DNA from: Paraburkholderia megapolitana
Lineage (GTDB): Bacteria; Pseudomonadota; Gammaproteobacteria; Burkholderiales; Burkholderiaceae
Assembly: GCF_007556815.1 (NCBI RefSeq)
Contig: NZ_CP041744.1
Coordinates: 61,786-125,785, forward strand
Length of the DNA stretch: 64,000 bases
Direction of reading: 5' to 3'
A model generated the notes under the pieces. It searched no databases. It was given only the letters and a program-made list of their open reading frames with translations, and was not told the origin of the DNA. This document shows, in pieces, positions 8,355 through 16,852 of the stretch. The position numbers were made by a program, and so were the translations under genes. Every line of letters begins with the position of its first letter. Position 1 is the first letter of the stretch.

Positions 8355-9658
8355 TTCAGGTCCGCGGTTATGCTGGACAGTTCAGAATGGTTAAAGGCCA
8401 TCGGCCAGACCTTGGCGTACCAACCTTCCGCCGCCGCATGGTCCAGATCCAATAGAGTGCCCACACCGGGCAGCCACGAGACAGCTAGCGCGAGCAGCGC
8501 GCCGCAGAGCGCAAACCCCATGTAAGCCGCTCCTACAGATACCCGCGTTAAGGCTAAACCTGCCAGCACGGGCCCTAGGAGGGAAGCAAAGTCGACACTC
8601 ATGCCTGCAATGGCCGCCATGCGAGCCTGCATGTGCGTGGGCCGGGCAAGCGTGCGATGAGTGAAACCCACGAGCATAAGCGTTGACTGCGCGAATCCGG
8701 CAACGCAGAAAGTGGCCAAGAGCACCATAGGATTCTCGCTTGCTCCAAAAGCCACCAAACCTAGCGCGAGCAAGATACCAGCAACTATCCGTGCGCGGCG
8801 ACGGCCTAGCCAGCGTACCGTTATTTCCGTTCCCTTAAGCGCACTCAACAGCATTCCCAGCGACAGCATCGCTTCGCACCAACCGAACCATTTTCCTGAC
8901 AGTTGTAGCGATTGCACCTTCAACGGCACAAGCATGTTTAACACTGGGAGTAAAAATAGGCTAGACAGGAAACTGACCAATATCCAATTGCGCTCCAAAG
9001 GCACAGTCATTGACGCACGTAATCCCTCGCGGATATTGACGATCCACGAACACCTTTCTTTCGAGTGAACTCCAGCCGCGTGCCACGGAACACAGCAAGC
9101 CAGCAGCGCTGCGATACCAAGCACCACTGCTTGAATCAAAAACGCATTAGCCGTACTGGATACCGAGAGCAACGGCCCCGCCACACCAGGCCCTGCGAGG
9201 CGACCAACCGACTGAGCAGATTTCTGGTACGCAAATGACTTAGACAGAAAACTGGTATCTGCCAATTCAATGAGCTGCGCCGAAGATACCGAGGCGAAAA
9301 TTGCATTGGCACATAGGGCAATTGCCTCCAGCACGATGAGAGCCGCCAAGTCGTAAATGTTGTTCCAGGCGAGCAACTCCATCGCCAAAGCTACGAGGGC
9401 AAACAGTCCGATCGCTAGCACCCGCATCGTACGTTTTGGAAATCTATCGCCTAGCGGCGACAACCAAGGCGCGGTAGCCAAAGAGATTACAGCGATGACT
9501 ACGCCAAATACCGACAAATCGCGAACCCCACCCGACTGCGTCACCCACCACATCACTGTGATGTGCCCCATCATAAGTCCAAGCCAAGTCAGCGCCTCGC
9601 TTGCGAGGACCTGCGGCATACCCAGACCCAATTGGCGTGCATTGTAGATATATCTCAT
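8351..9658 (-). CDS. MFS transporter, probable peptide exporter (module 2)
   Basis: This is an MFS protein of about 435 residues with around twelve hydrophobic helices and a LGDRFPKRTMRV loop that matches the family's motif after helix 2. The start at 9658 (MRYIYN) is preferred to 9718 because GGTGAAG precedes it and the extra N-terminal residues are polar and atypical. It lies between precursor B and YcaO, and its stop overlaps the YcaO start. Export of the modified peptide is inferred. Confidence 0.85.
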   Translation of the reverse strand: MRYIYNARQLGLGMPQVLASEALTWLGLMMGHITVMWWVTQSGGVRDLSVFGVVIAVISLATAPWLSPLGDRFPKRTMRVLAIGLFALVALAMELLAWNNIYDLAALIVLEAIALCANAIFASVSSAQLIELADTSFLSKSFAYQKSAQSVGRLAGPGVAGPLLSVSSTANAFLIQAVVLGIAALLACCVPWHAAGVHSKERCSWIVNIREGLRASMTVPLERNWILVSFLSSLFLLPVLNMLVPLKVQSLQLSGKWFGWCEAMLSLGMLLSALKGTEITVRWLGRRRARIVAGILLALGLVAFGASENPMVLLATFCVAGFAQSTLMLVGFTHRTLARPTHMQARMAAIAGMSVDFASLLGPVLAGLALTRVSVGAAYMGFALCGALLALAVSWLPGVGTLLDLDHAAAEGWYAKVWPMAFNHSELSSITADLK

Positions 9659-9981
9659 TTCTTCACCGGTGCTCGAAAACGAATCCCTGCTTAAGAAACC
9701 GGCCCTAGGATGGAGCAACTGAAATCAAAGATACCGACCATTGCGATCTGACGGGGGCGAGATGAAAGGATCGAATAAGTGGGGCAACAAGACTCTCTCG
9801 AGCACCGCTTGGTCAGAGAAGCAATGCTTCGGAAGTGCTGAGCAGTTTGCTACCAAGAGTCATCACTTCGACCTCCGAGGCGGCGTCGCGACCTGGAACG
9901 AGACCGGCCGCTGTTCAAGTGAACGTCGATGGCACGATGAACCAGCTCCCGCAGAGTCGACTCGGTCGCCTCCACGGGAGT

Positions 9982-10013
9982 GGAGGTGCCGCCACCCAAG
10001 CGACGGCACCTCC
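9982..10013 (-). terminator. strong hairpin after precursor B
   Basis: A GC-rich inverted repeat (GGAGGTGCCG and CGGCACCTCC, partly extended inward) begins 9 bp after the precursor B stop. No T-tract is seen. It probably limits read-through into the MFS and enzyme genes or protects the precursor mRNA, so the peptide is made in excess, as is usual in RiPP operons. Confidence 0.55.
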
Positions 10014-10022
10014 GCCCATCAA

Positions 10023-10151
10023 TTACTTCTGGCTCGGCGGCAACGTATTGATAGCCGACGGACCCGCAATGAGATCCTTCTTGGACAGCTTTTGCAGCGG
10101 CTGGGTGATCAGTTGTTGTTTGACTTGTTCCGACTTTGCGATGATTTCCAT
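10023..10151 (-). CDS. precursor peptide B (RiPP candidate, 42 residues)
   Basis: The start at 10151 is supported by AAGGA 8 nt upstream. The peptide begins MEIIAKSEQVKQQLITQ, a charged helical leader, continues with LQKLSKKDLIAG, and ends PSAINTLPPSQK, which would be the core. It has no Cys, so azoline formation from Cys is excluded; a backbone thioamide, or modification at Ser, Thr or Asn, fits better. It stands alone in a 780-bp stretch between the JmjC gene of module 1 and the MFS-YcaO-TfuA genes of module 2. A strong hairpin follows and a palindromic operator-like site precedes it. No known precursor family was recognised. Confidence 0.6.
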   Translation of the reverse strand: MEIIAKSEQVKQQLITQPLQKLSKKDLIAGPSAINTLPPSQK

Positions 10152-10183
10152 TGCTATTTCCTTAGTTACATTAGTTAGCAATC

Positions 10184-10203
10184 CGCACGAAATATTTCGT
10201 GCG
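10184..10203. promoter_or_regulatory. 20-bp perfect palindrome upstream of precursor B
   Basis: CGCACGAAAT followed directly by its reverse complement lies 33 bp upstream of the precursor B start. A TATAGT box suitable as a -10 element (minus strand, about 10209-10214) sits immediately upstream of it. A site there would cover the transcription start, as expected for a repressor operator. It could instead fold as a 5' hairpin in the mRNA. Confidence 0.45.
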
Positions 10204-10437
10204 AGGAAACTATACCTCAATTAAATTTTGACTGCATTAATATTTCTAAAGAAAGCTATGTCGAATTGCTACGTGGTTCAAACCACGGGCATTCATTGGC
10301 AACTTACGCGTATATGATGGCACGGCAAGGCCCAACGCGAATTGATACTTCGCTTTCCTAGACAAAATTCATCGAAAATGAGATGTCGCTGGATTGTCGT
10401 CGTAAATCAGATCTGACTCAGTATCCCTTCTTCGATA

Positions 10438-11415
10438 TCATTCTGTTTTCGCCACATGCTTGTCCCGATAGGCACAATGCACGCCTGCACCGTCGAAAAC
10501 GAGCAAAGGCTGTGGGGTTGGCACGCCATCGCCCATACTTTCCAGATATCGATCAAGCAGGTTGGGCTCATCGAGTAGCTGTTTAAGCGCACTGCGCAGC
10601 GCTTCCAATTGGGATTCGACTGGCGGCAGCTTATCTCTGGTCAGGTTTTGGCGCCACACGGGACTTTCCGCGACGTACGGACTTAGCCAGCGGAAGAAGT
10701 CCATTGCCGTTCTGCGCCGAAAGCCGAACGAGATGTGCATACATGGTTCATTGATCGGAATAGGTGTGTGCCACCAACCACGCGGCAGATAAAGCACGTC
10801 CCCGGGTGCAATGATGCGGTCCCAGACCGGAGGCGTGGTCGGCGGTGGTAATGTCCCGTGGATATCTTTCATTGGACTGATCACACTCGGCTCGTGCAAT
10901 TGCCAGCGTTTTTGCCCTTGTATTTGATAGACGAGGACATCTCCGTCATCCCAATGCGTAGTGAAGCCGGCGCTTTGACCCGTGCCCACGAACAGCGTGG
11001 CTCCTACTTTCTCGCCTAGGCGAGATTCCAAGGCGATTTTCACTCCACGCACTGCCGGCCAGAGATCGTCCAAATTTTCAATCACCAGCGTTACACCTGA
11101 TTCGAGTTGCGATGCTATTTTTTCGACGCTGATTCCACGCACGCGCTCGCCAAGCGCGTCGGATCGCACCTTCAGGTATTTCGCCGGCTCCAGCGCCCTA
11201 CCGTTCTTTATCAATTTGCAGCGAGGGAAATCGAGATTTCTGAAGGTGAGTACTTCGTTGAGTCCACTCCACGAGAAAACCGACGTGAAGGAGCGCTCAT
11301 TCCCTTGCATGAGGAGCATGTCGTTCTTGCTGGATGCCTCATCGATTCGTTGCCATTCCTGTTGCGTAAGGCAAGCGGCAACGTCTGCGCAAACGGACGG
11401 GATAGTGTCTCGCAT
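10438..11415 (-). CDS. JmjC/cupin_4-type oxygenase (module 1)
   Basis: This 325-residue protein has His-Trp-Asp at about 154-156 and the distal His at about 216 in LYLPRGWWH, the standard cupin_4 Fe(II) site. A YQIQGQKRWQLHEP strand follows the triplet. It is shorter than the paralogues, ending after the winged-helix-like segment. Its start overlaps the MFS stop (TAATG), so it is the last gene of the coupled module 1 operon. Hydroxylation of precursor A is the simplest role; it could also act on precursor B, encoded next. Confidence 0.86.
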   Translation of the reverse strand: MRDTIPSVCADVAACLTQQEWQRIDEASSKNDMLLMQGNERSFTSVFSWSGLNEVLTFRNLDFPRCKLIKNGRALEPAKYLKVRSDALGERVRGISVEKIASQLESGVTLVIENLDDLWPAVRGVKIALESRLGEKVGATLFVGTGQSAGFTTHWDDGDVLVYQIQGQKRWQLHEPSVISPMKDIHGTLPPPTTPPVWDRIIAPGDVLYLPRGWWHTPIPINEPCMHISFGFRRRTAMDFFRWLSPYVAESPVWRQNLTRDKLPPVESQLEALRSALKQLLDEPNLLDRYLESMGDGVPTPQPLLVFDGAGVHCAYRDKHVAKTE

Positions 11416-12716
11416 TAGCTTACCTGACCTGATTGGAAGGCGGCCGGGTACGTCCGTTCGTAAAAATCTATGATCTCACTCTCTGGCAGGCTTAGCGCGC
11501 GGCGAGTGTGCGCAAGAAGTGTGATAAACGGGGCAATTGCGATAACAGCTATGCCGCCGATAAGCATCACGGTTTTTGCCCCCAAAATCTCCACGCCAGC
11601 GCCAGCGGCCAGAAGTCCCAGCGGGTTGGCGCAGGTCGATATAAAAACCGCCATCGCATTCATTCGCGCGCGGAAATTAGCCGGCGTGGCGGCCGACCGC
11701 AACGAGCTGGTGTTGACATTAATGAGCGAAAATGCATTCCCCATTAAGATAGCAAAACCAAAACAGGTTGCCTCGTTCTTCATGAGCGCGGTCGACAAGA
11801 GACCGATCCCTAACAGGCAAAATCCTATAAATACTGATCCAAATCGGCCAACCTGTCTGTTCAATACCTTAACGGTGACGGTGGTACCGAGAAGAAGCCC
11901 GATCCCGAAGCAGGTATCAAATATCCCTATAACAGTCGCTGGTGCCTTCAGCTCCAACTTAACCCAGGAGGGAAGTACCACAGTGAAGAAAGGGAACATG
12001 ACCAAGTTGACCAACGCCGCCACGATGGCTAACTGAAATTCTGCCGTTGTACGCTTTACAGCTCGGAAACCTTCCTTCGTCTTCGGCCACCAAACCTCGA
12101 AATACGCACCAGACTTCGTATGAGACGATTGCACACCGAAGTGGATATGGCAGAACAAAACCAACACTGCACCAGCCAAGCTTGCAATCGCAGCCAGTAT
12201 GAACGTCGCGCCGACGCCGAATACTCCGATCGTAGACGTTCCAATAATCGGACCCACAAGCATCAAAGTGGAGTTCGTAGTCATGCGCACACCCACCGCC
12301 GCAGTGATTTGCTCGGGCTTAACGAGCAACGGTACGGCACCTGACGCTGCCGGATCACGCGCTGCAGAGCTCAAGCTCGAGATCAACAGCAATCCGGTAA
12401 GCACATACGTATTGAACGTGCCTGACAACGACATGATCAAGATCAGGACTGCGGCCAACGCGGTTAATGCTTGCGTTGCACTCACGACTCGGAGCTTAGG
12501 GAAATGATCTCCTAGTGATCCAAGCATTGGCCTGGCATAGACCTCTGCCGCGCTTGCAGTCGCGAGGATAGAGGCAAATATTGCTGGTGATCCGGTCTTG
12601 CCCAACGCCCACCATGCAGTTGCCACCCGCAGGAATTGAACAGATGCATTCCCACAAACAAGGCCGATCTGGAATACGTGAAATGGAAAACCAAGCTTCG
12701 TCTTCAAATGGAGCAT
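11415..12716 (-). CDS. MFS transporter, probable peptide exporter (module 1)
   Basis: This 433-residue MFS protein has about twelve transmembrane helices and a MLGSLGDHFPKLRV loop between helices 2 and 3. It overlaps the end of the ThiF-rhodanese gene and is overlapped by the JmjC start, so it belongs to the same transcript. Each precursor block in the cluster has its own MFS gene, suggesting product-specific export. It is an integral inner-membrane protein. Confidence 0.87.
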   Translation of the reverse strand: MLHLKTKLGFPFHVFQIGLVCGNASVQFLRVATAWWALGKTGSPAIFASILATASAAEVYARPMLGSLGDHFPKLRVVSATQALTALAAVLILIMSLSGTFNTYVLTGLLLISSLSSAARDPAASGAVPLLVKPEQITAAVGVRMTTNSTLMLVGPIIGTSTIGVFGVGATFILAAIASLAGAVLVLFCHIHFGVQSSHTKSGAYFEVWWPKTKEGFRAVKRTTAEFQLAIVAALVNLVMFPFFTVVLPSWVKLELKAPATVIGIFDTCFGIGLLLGTTVTVKVLNRQVGRFGSVFIGFCLLGIGLLSTALMKNEATCFGFAILMGNAFSLINVNTSSLRSAATPANFRARMNAMAVFISTCANPLGLLAAGAGVEILGAKTVMLIGGIAVIAIAPFITLLAHTRRALSLPESEIIDFYERTYPAAFQSGQVS

Positions 12717-13810
12717 GCTATTTCTTCGATCAACGATGCGTTAAGCGCGTTCATTCCACCGCGAAGGCTATAGCTGGTCCGGTATTCTTTCGATTCGAGG
12801 AATCTCGCGGCCTTAGCGCTACGTCCCCCCGATTGGCAATAGCATACGATGAGAGCTGCCTGGGAAAGTTCGCTGAGTCGCTCCGGCAGCGTGGCCAAAG
12901 GGATTAGCGTTCCGCCGATTGCGGCTGCTTGATGCTCATGCGGTTCCCGCACATCAATCAGCGCAACTGCTTTGCCTTGTTTGAGCCAGTCAAGAAGCTC
13001 CGCGACAGATATCTCAAAGTCAGGTGTGACGCATCGATCGTCGATGTGCTCTACAGGCACGGCAGACTTTCGATGTTTGAACTTCAAAAGTCGGGTATTG
13101 CAGGTCAATGCGTCGAACACCAACAATTTTGAGCTTATCGGCTCACCGATTCCCGTGATGATCTTCACCACTTCGTTGGCTTGCAGTGTGCCCAGGATAC
13201 CCGGCAGAACGCCGATCACGCCGGCTTCGCTGCAATTTGGCGCCATGTCACGGCTGGGAGGTGCAGGGTATAGATCTCGGTATGATTTGGGTCCTTCGGG
13301 GTCGGCTGCCCAATGGAACACCGAAAGTTGGCCCTCGAACTGGAATATGGAGGCATACACCAAGGGAATTTGGAGCATTCCGCAGATCTCGTCTAGCAGA
13401 TATTTAGCTGCGAAATTATCTGTTCCGTCGACCACAACGTCATACTGAGCACAGATGGCCGCCGCGTTATCCCGCGAAAGGAAAAGCTGATGCACTTCAA
13501 CAGAGATGTTGCCATTCAATGCTAGCAGACGATCGCGCGCTGCTTCAACTTTCGAAGTGCCCACGGTACGCTGGTCGAACAGCACCTGCCGATGAAGATT
13601 GCTCACGCTGACGGAGTCGCCGTCCACGATGCCTATCTTACCAACCCCCGCGCCTGCTAGATAGAGTAGTACCGGCGACCCCAATCCTCCGGCGCCAACT
13701 ACCAGCACTCGTGCACGCTTAAGCTTAAGCTGCGTTTCGATTGTCATACCCGGCAGTTTGAGCTGCCTAGCATACATAGCGAGTTCACCCGCGGTCAGTT
13801 GTGCTTGCAT
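12704..13810 (-). CDS. ThiF-rhodanese fusion, sulfur-carrier activating enzyme (module 1)
   Basis: This 368-residue fusion has an N-terminal ThiF/MoeB E1 domain (GAGGLGS near 39-45, a DGTDNFAAKY segment, NCSEAGV) and a C-terminal rhodanese domain with its Cys near 325 in CYCQSGGRS. This is the MoeB/MOCS3-like order, the opposite of the module 2 enzyme. The CxxC pairs that hold zinc in most ThiF/MoeB proteins are not visible (the first position reads PEGPKSYRD), so it may lack the zinc site. It should adenylate and sulfurate the adjacent ThiS-like carrier, and it starts 3 bp after that gene's stop. Confidence 0.88.
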   Translation of the reverse strand: MQAQLTAGELAMYARQLKLPGMTIETQLKLKRARVLVVGAGGLGSPVLLYLAGAGVGKIGIVDGDSVSVSNLHRQVLFDQRTVGTSKVEAARDRLLALNGNISVEVHQLFLSRDNAAAICAQYDVVVDGTDNFAAKYLLDEICGMLQIPLVYASIFQFEGQLSVFHWAADPEGPKSYRDLYPAPPSRDMAPNCSEAGVIGVLPGILGTLQANEVVKIITGIGEPISSKLLVFDALTCNTRLLKFKHRKSAVPVEHIDDRCVTPDFEISVAELLDWLKQGKAVALIDVREPHEHQAAAIGGTLIPLATLPERLSELSQAALIVCYCQSGGRSAKAARFLESKEYRTSYSLRGGMNALNASLIEEIACSI

Positions 13811-13813
13811 CGT

Positions 13814-14077
13814 CTAGCCTCCAGCAACCGCCATAATCAGTTGAACGTCGGCGCCCGGTCGCAAAGGTGTGTTCATATCTTCCACCACTTCGCCTTCAAC
13901 GAAGATGTTGAGGAATTCGCGAATTGCGCCACGCTCGTCAAATATTTGTTCATTCAAAAGCGGGAAACGTTCGACGAGTTGTCTTAGCGCAGCACGTAAG
14001 GTGGTTCCATCTAAGACTAAGTTGGCTGAAGGAGGCACTAAAGATTTAAGTTGGCTCGGCAGGGAAATTTGAATCAC
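13814..14077 (-). CDS. ThiS/MoaD-like sulfur carrier protein (module 1)
   Basis: This 87-residue protein ends MAVAGG, the Gly-Gly tail that is adenylated and thiocarboxylated in ThiS/MoaD. It has the expected FLNIFVEGEVVEDMNT and LRPGADVQLI segments of the ubiquitin fold. It lies 10 bp after the HExxH gene and 3 bp before its E1, making a compact carrier-E1 pair. It is probably the sulfur donor for YcaO-TfuA of module 1. The short size and late GADV motif fit MoaD as well as ThiS, but molybdopterin genes are absent here. Confidence 0.9.
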   Translation of the reverse strand: MIQISLPSQLKSLVPPSANLVLDGTTLRAALRQLVERFPLLNEQIFDERGAIREFLNIFVEGEVVEDMNTPLRPGADVQLIMAVAGG

Positions 14078-14086
14078 GAGGCGTCT

Positions 14087-14887
14087 CTAAATATCTGAGT
14101 TAGTTTGGCAATGTTTGACTTCGAAGCATGATTTCATCCTACTGACGATGTCCCGCCCCAAAGCGTTTAGATGCGGGCTGCCATCGAGCATTTCGATGCA
14201 ACCTAGTCGATATGAATGCAGGTGTTCCAAGCGAAGCATCTCGCCCCCTGTCGCGCTCCCGTACTTTAATTTGCGTTCGAGATAGATGCACACCGATGTC
14301 GCAAACATCCCCGCGAAAATCACACCGCGTGCATCCTTTCCGCGAGTACCTGACGGCAAGACGAATACGCCCGGATTCCGATAATCGTGCATATCAGCGA
14401 TTTCTCGAATGAATCCCATCCAAACATGCGAGTATTCGTGAATCAACAGTTCCTCAAGGAGCGAGTTTTCTTCAAATGCACGAGGCCCCAGCATGATTTG
14501 CTGCGGCACAAAGCTGCTGGTCCAGCTGAGAATCGAATCACACAGTCTGATCTCCACCGGCACCGAAAAGCAAAGCGTCCATTCTGGAAATAGATCTGTG
14601 ATCCGAGCAAGGGCGCTAGTCACGTTGGCTTGTTGACCGACGCTCAACTCAGAAAAATCCGGAACATCGACCGCTTCGCGGGCACATTGACGATATACGT
14701 CATGCGCCGCGCGCGGCGCAATGAAGTCGCCCGCAGGCCGCGATGATTTTGCCAAGCGCTGCCGTTTCAAGGTGACAAGCGAGGCCAAATAATTAGCGTT
14801 GAATTCCAGTCCAGTGAGTGGTAGACCGCCAAGCGTTGTTAGCAGCGTCTCTTTGACTAGGGCTCCAGCAGCAAGGTTCTGCATCAT
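14087..14887 (-). CDS. HExxH-motif peptide-modifying protein or metalloprotease
   Basis: This protein of about 266 residues has the metal-binding motif HEYSH (His150, Glu151, His154, counting from the ATG at 14887) in a helix, and further His residues in an LEHLHSYRLG segment near 220-225. HExxH proteins next to RiPP genes include both proteases and a family of 2-oxoglutarate-dependent peptide beta-hydroxylases that use the motif to bind iron. The sequence alone does not settle which applies. The start overlaps the TfuA stop (ATGATG), so the two are translated together. There is no signal peptide, which argues for an intracellular maturation role on precursor A. Confidence 0.65.
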   Translation of the reverse strand: MMQNLAAGALVKETLLTTLGGLPLTGLEFNANYLASLVTLKRQRLAKSSRPAGDFIAPRAAHDVYRQCAREAVDVPDFSELSVGQQANVTSALARITDLFPEWTLCFSVPVEIRLCDSILSWTSSFVPQQIMLGPRAFEENSLLEELLIHEYSHVWMGFIREIADMHDYRNPGVFVLPSGTRGKDARGVIFAGMFATSVCIYLERKLKYGSATGGEMLRLEHLHSYRLGCIEMLDGSPHLNALGRDIVSRMKSCFEVKHCQTNSDI

Positions 14888-15564
14888 TTCCGACCCGCGA
14901 CCCAAGGTCGAGCAACCAAGAATTCCTTGAAATCATGGCACTTGACTCGATAGCGTTGAAAATGCTTCATCCGCCTTAACGATTCCTCTAGTTGCGTTGC
15001 GCCAGTGCCGGAGTGACTCAACAGCGTGCGGAGGGCAGGTAGCGTACGGTTTCCAAACCAGGTACAAGAGATCTTGGCTATGACCTCACGATACTGCGCA
15101 GAATCGATCAAGCCGTTGTCAATGAGGTCTTTAAGATATGCTTTGATGTGGATTAGCGGCTCACTGACGGGAGTATATGGCGGTTCGTCGGCGTGAACCA
15201 GTGCGACCACGTCGTCCGGTAAATCTTCGTCCTCTGCGAAGGCTTCGTAGACCACGCCGAAGCCCTTCATACCAAGTGATGCCATTTCCGCCGCGCGGAT
15301 TGCGCCCATCGAAGAAAGCCCCCATACCTCCCAGCCTTGTTCAAGTGCGGTTCTGATTTCAGCATGCGCGACGGCAGGATAGCGATGGTAGGTTCCGTCC
15401 ACGATCACGATGACTCCACCCAGATCCTTCTTGCATAGTCGCGCAATATCACCCCGACGAACTGGTGGGTGAATGCACAGTCCATCAGACCAGTTCTCAG
15501 GAAGCTCGAGGCCATGGCAAGTTGGTCCCACGAAAAAATGGCATGAAAGCCGAGAAATTTCCAT
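14884..15564 (-). CDS. TfuA-like protein (module 1 thioamidation partner)
   Basis: This 226-residue TfuA-family protein has IHPPVRRGDI near residues 30-40, an IVDGTYH segment, and SSMGAIRAAEMASLGM near 85-100. These segments match the module 2 TfuA position by position, but overall similarity looks modest, so the modules are old duplicates or were acquired separately. It overlaps the YcaO stop (TAATG) and is followed by the HExxH gene. It is predicted to release sulfide from the thiocarboxylated carrier for YcaO. Confidence 0.9.
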   Translation of the reverse strand: MEISRLSCHFFVGPTCHGLELPENWSDGLCIHPPVRRGDIARLCKKDLGGVIVIVDGTYHRYPAVAHAEIRTALEQGWEVWGLSSMGAIRAAEMASLGMKGFGVVYEAFAEDEDLPDDVVALVHADEPPYTPVSEPLIHIKAYLKDLIDNGLIDSAQYREVIAKISCTWFGNRTLPALRTLLSHSGTGATQLEESLRRMKHFQRYRVKCHDFKEFLVARPWVAGRK

Positions 15565-16814
15565 TACGCGTCTTCCCGGGGCAAAGAGCTTTCAGCCGCC
15601 GGTTGGCTAGCCAACGCATGTGCAAAGCGGGGACCTACTCGCTTAGATTTGGGATCTACATGTTCCGCGCCCGGGATAACGACCCGAATAACAGAAAAAG
15701 GAAAATCTGGCTCGCTCAACGGAACGGTGACGCAATACTCAAACCCCGCTTTTTGCATCGCCCGGCGAAGTTGCCACATAGCGCTATCGAGATCCGTAAT
15801 ACTTCGCTCATAACTTGGTATTTCTTCGAAATCTATAGGGTCAGAACTATCGGAAACAGATGCGCGAAGCATGGAGGTTGCTAGGATCTCGTGATCACGA
15901 CCGTGCGTCTCGAAGTACGCCACTCGTTCGATGATGTCATCGCGGCCGCCGTGAATGTGCGAAAGCCGGCTTTGCACCGCTTCAGCCACAGCGCGAACGG
16001 CGGCGACTTCGGCAATCGGGTGCAGCCCAAAGCCATCCGCTATCGCTATCGCGTCCGTATCATTTGGTTGCAGCACATACGCAGAGAAAAACGGCAAATC
16101 ATATTCATTCGAAGTGTATCGCAGTATCAGCGATAGATTTGCTTCCTCTACTTTTTTCCGCATTGAGCGAATTGAATCCGGCTCGCTCGACCGCGTGACC
16201 ATGCGGGATTCATTTCTCAACCGATTGAATGAAATGACGTCCCGCTCAAGAACTTCACAGATTCCATGTATTATCGCTTCCTGCTCTGTATTACCGGAGC
16301 ACAATCCATTAGTATTCGTCCCGCCAAAAAGGGAAGAATGATTCGACGCTTGAAAAGGGTGAAACACAAGATCAGCGGGCATTCGAACAGTATTGCCCGA
16401 GAAAATCTCCCGCCCTTCGACGTAACACAACGAGGTGGTTTCACCTACGGCATAACCCCATTGCGGGCAAAGCGTAGGAAAAGTCATCCCCGCCGGAAAT
16501 GTGGAGATGATTTCGCCAACCGAACCGTATTTAATGCGGCTCATGTGCCGACGATAATCAGCCAACGCAAATTCAATTGATTCCATATAGGCACCAATCT
16601 TCGCCTCCTCTGCACGCATCCCTTTGCCAGCGTGAACGCACAACACTTCCGGCGCCGCATATGGTCGTATTCCGGAAAATACGGGAATGCCGATTTTATC
16701 AAGCCACGTCACATCCGTTACACGAGTAATACCCAAATCCCGCGCGACAAGCTTTGCATTGGCAATACTTGCTTCCGCGGATATGCTACGAAGACTCGAA
16801 CTGAGGCGCTGCAT
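15564..16814 (-). CDS. YcaO-domain enzyme (module 1)
   Basis: This 416-residue YcaO protein shows the family ATP-binding pattern: HAGKGMRAEEAKIGAYMESI near 80-100, NTNGLCSGNTEQEAIIHG near 167-185 followed by CEVLERD, and a VRAVAEAVQSRLSHIHG segment near 275 followed by GRDD. It should activate a backbone amide of precursor A, whose gene lies 71 bp upstream behind a hairpin. The adjacent TfuA and ThiS-ThiF genes point to thioamide formation rather than azoline formation. No docking or dehydrogenase domain is fused, so leader recognition is either intrinsic or done by another protein. Confidence 0.93.
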   Translation of the reverse strand: MQRLSSSLRSISAEASIANAKLVARDLGITRVTDVTWLDKIGIPVFSGIRPYAAPEVLCVHAGKGMRAEEAKIGAYMESIEFALADYRRHMSRIKYGSVGEIISTFPAGMTFPTLCPQWGYAVGETTSLCYVEGREIFSGNTVRMPADLVFHPFQASNHSSLFGGTNTNGLCSGNTEQEAIIHGICEVLERDVISFNRLRNESRMVTRSSEPDSIRSMRKKVEEANLSLILRYTSNEYDLPFFSAYVLQPNDTDAIAIADGFGLHPIAEVAAVRAVAEAVQSRLSHIHGGRDDIIERVAYFETHGRDHEILATSMLRASVSDSSDPIDFEEIPSYERSITDLDSAMWQLRRAMQKAGFEYCVTVPLSEPDFPFSVIRVVIPGAEHVDPKSKRVGPRFAHALASQPAAESSLPREDA

Positions 16815-16852
16815 ACTTATTTAATTTTTACGCTGAATTGATTTGATAATTT

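Noticed and set aside
9741..10224. Plus-strand ORFs of 129-145 codons across precursor B
   Set aside because: They are antisense to precursor B and its hairpin, have no ribosome-binding site and no recognisable domain.
6087..14077. The ThiS/ThiF genes as thiamine or molybdopterin biosynthesis
   Set aside because: No thiG, thiE, thiC, moaA or moaE is present, and each pair sits inside a YcaO-TfuA operon.
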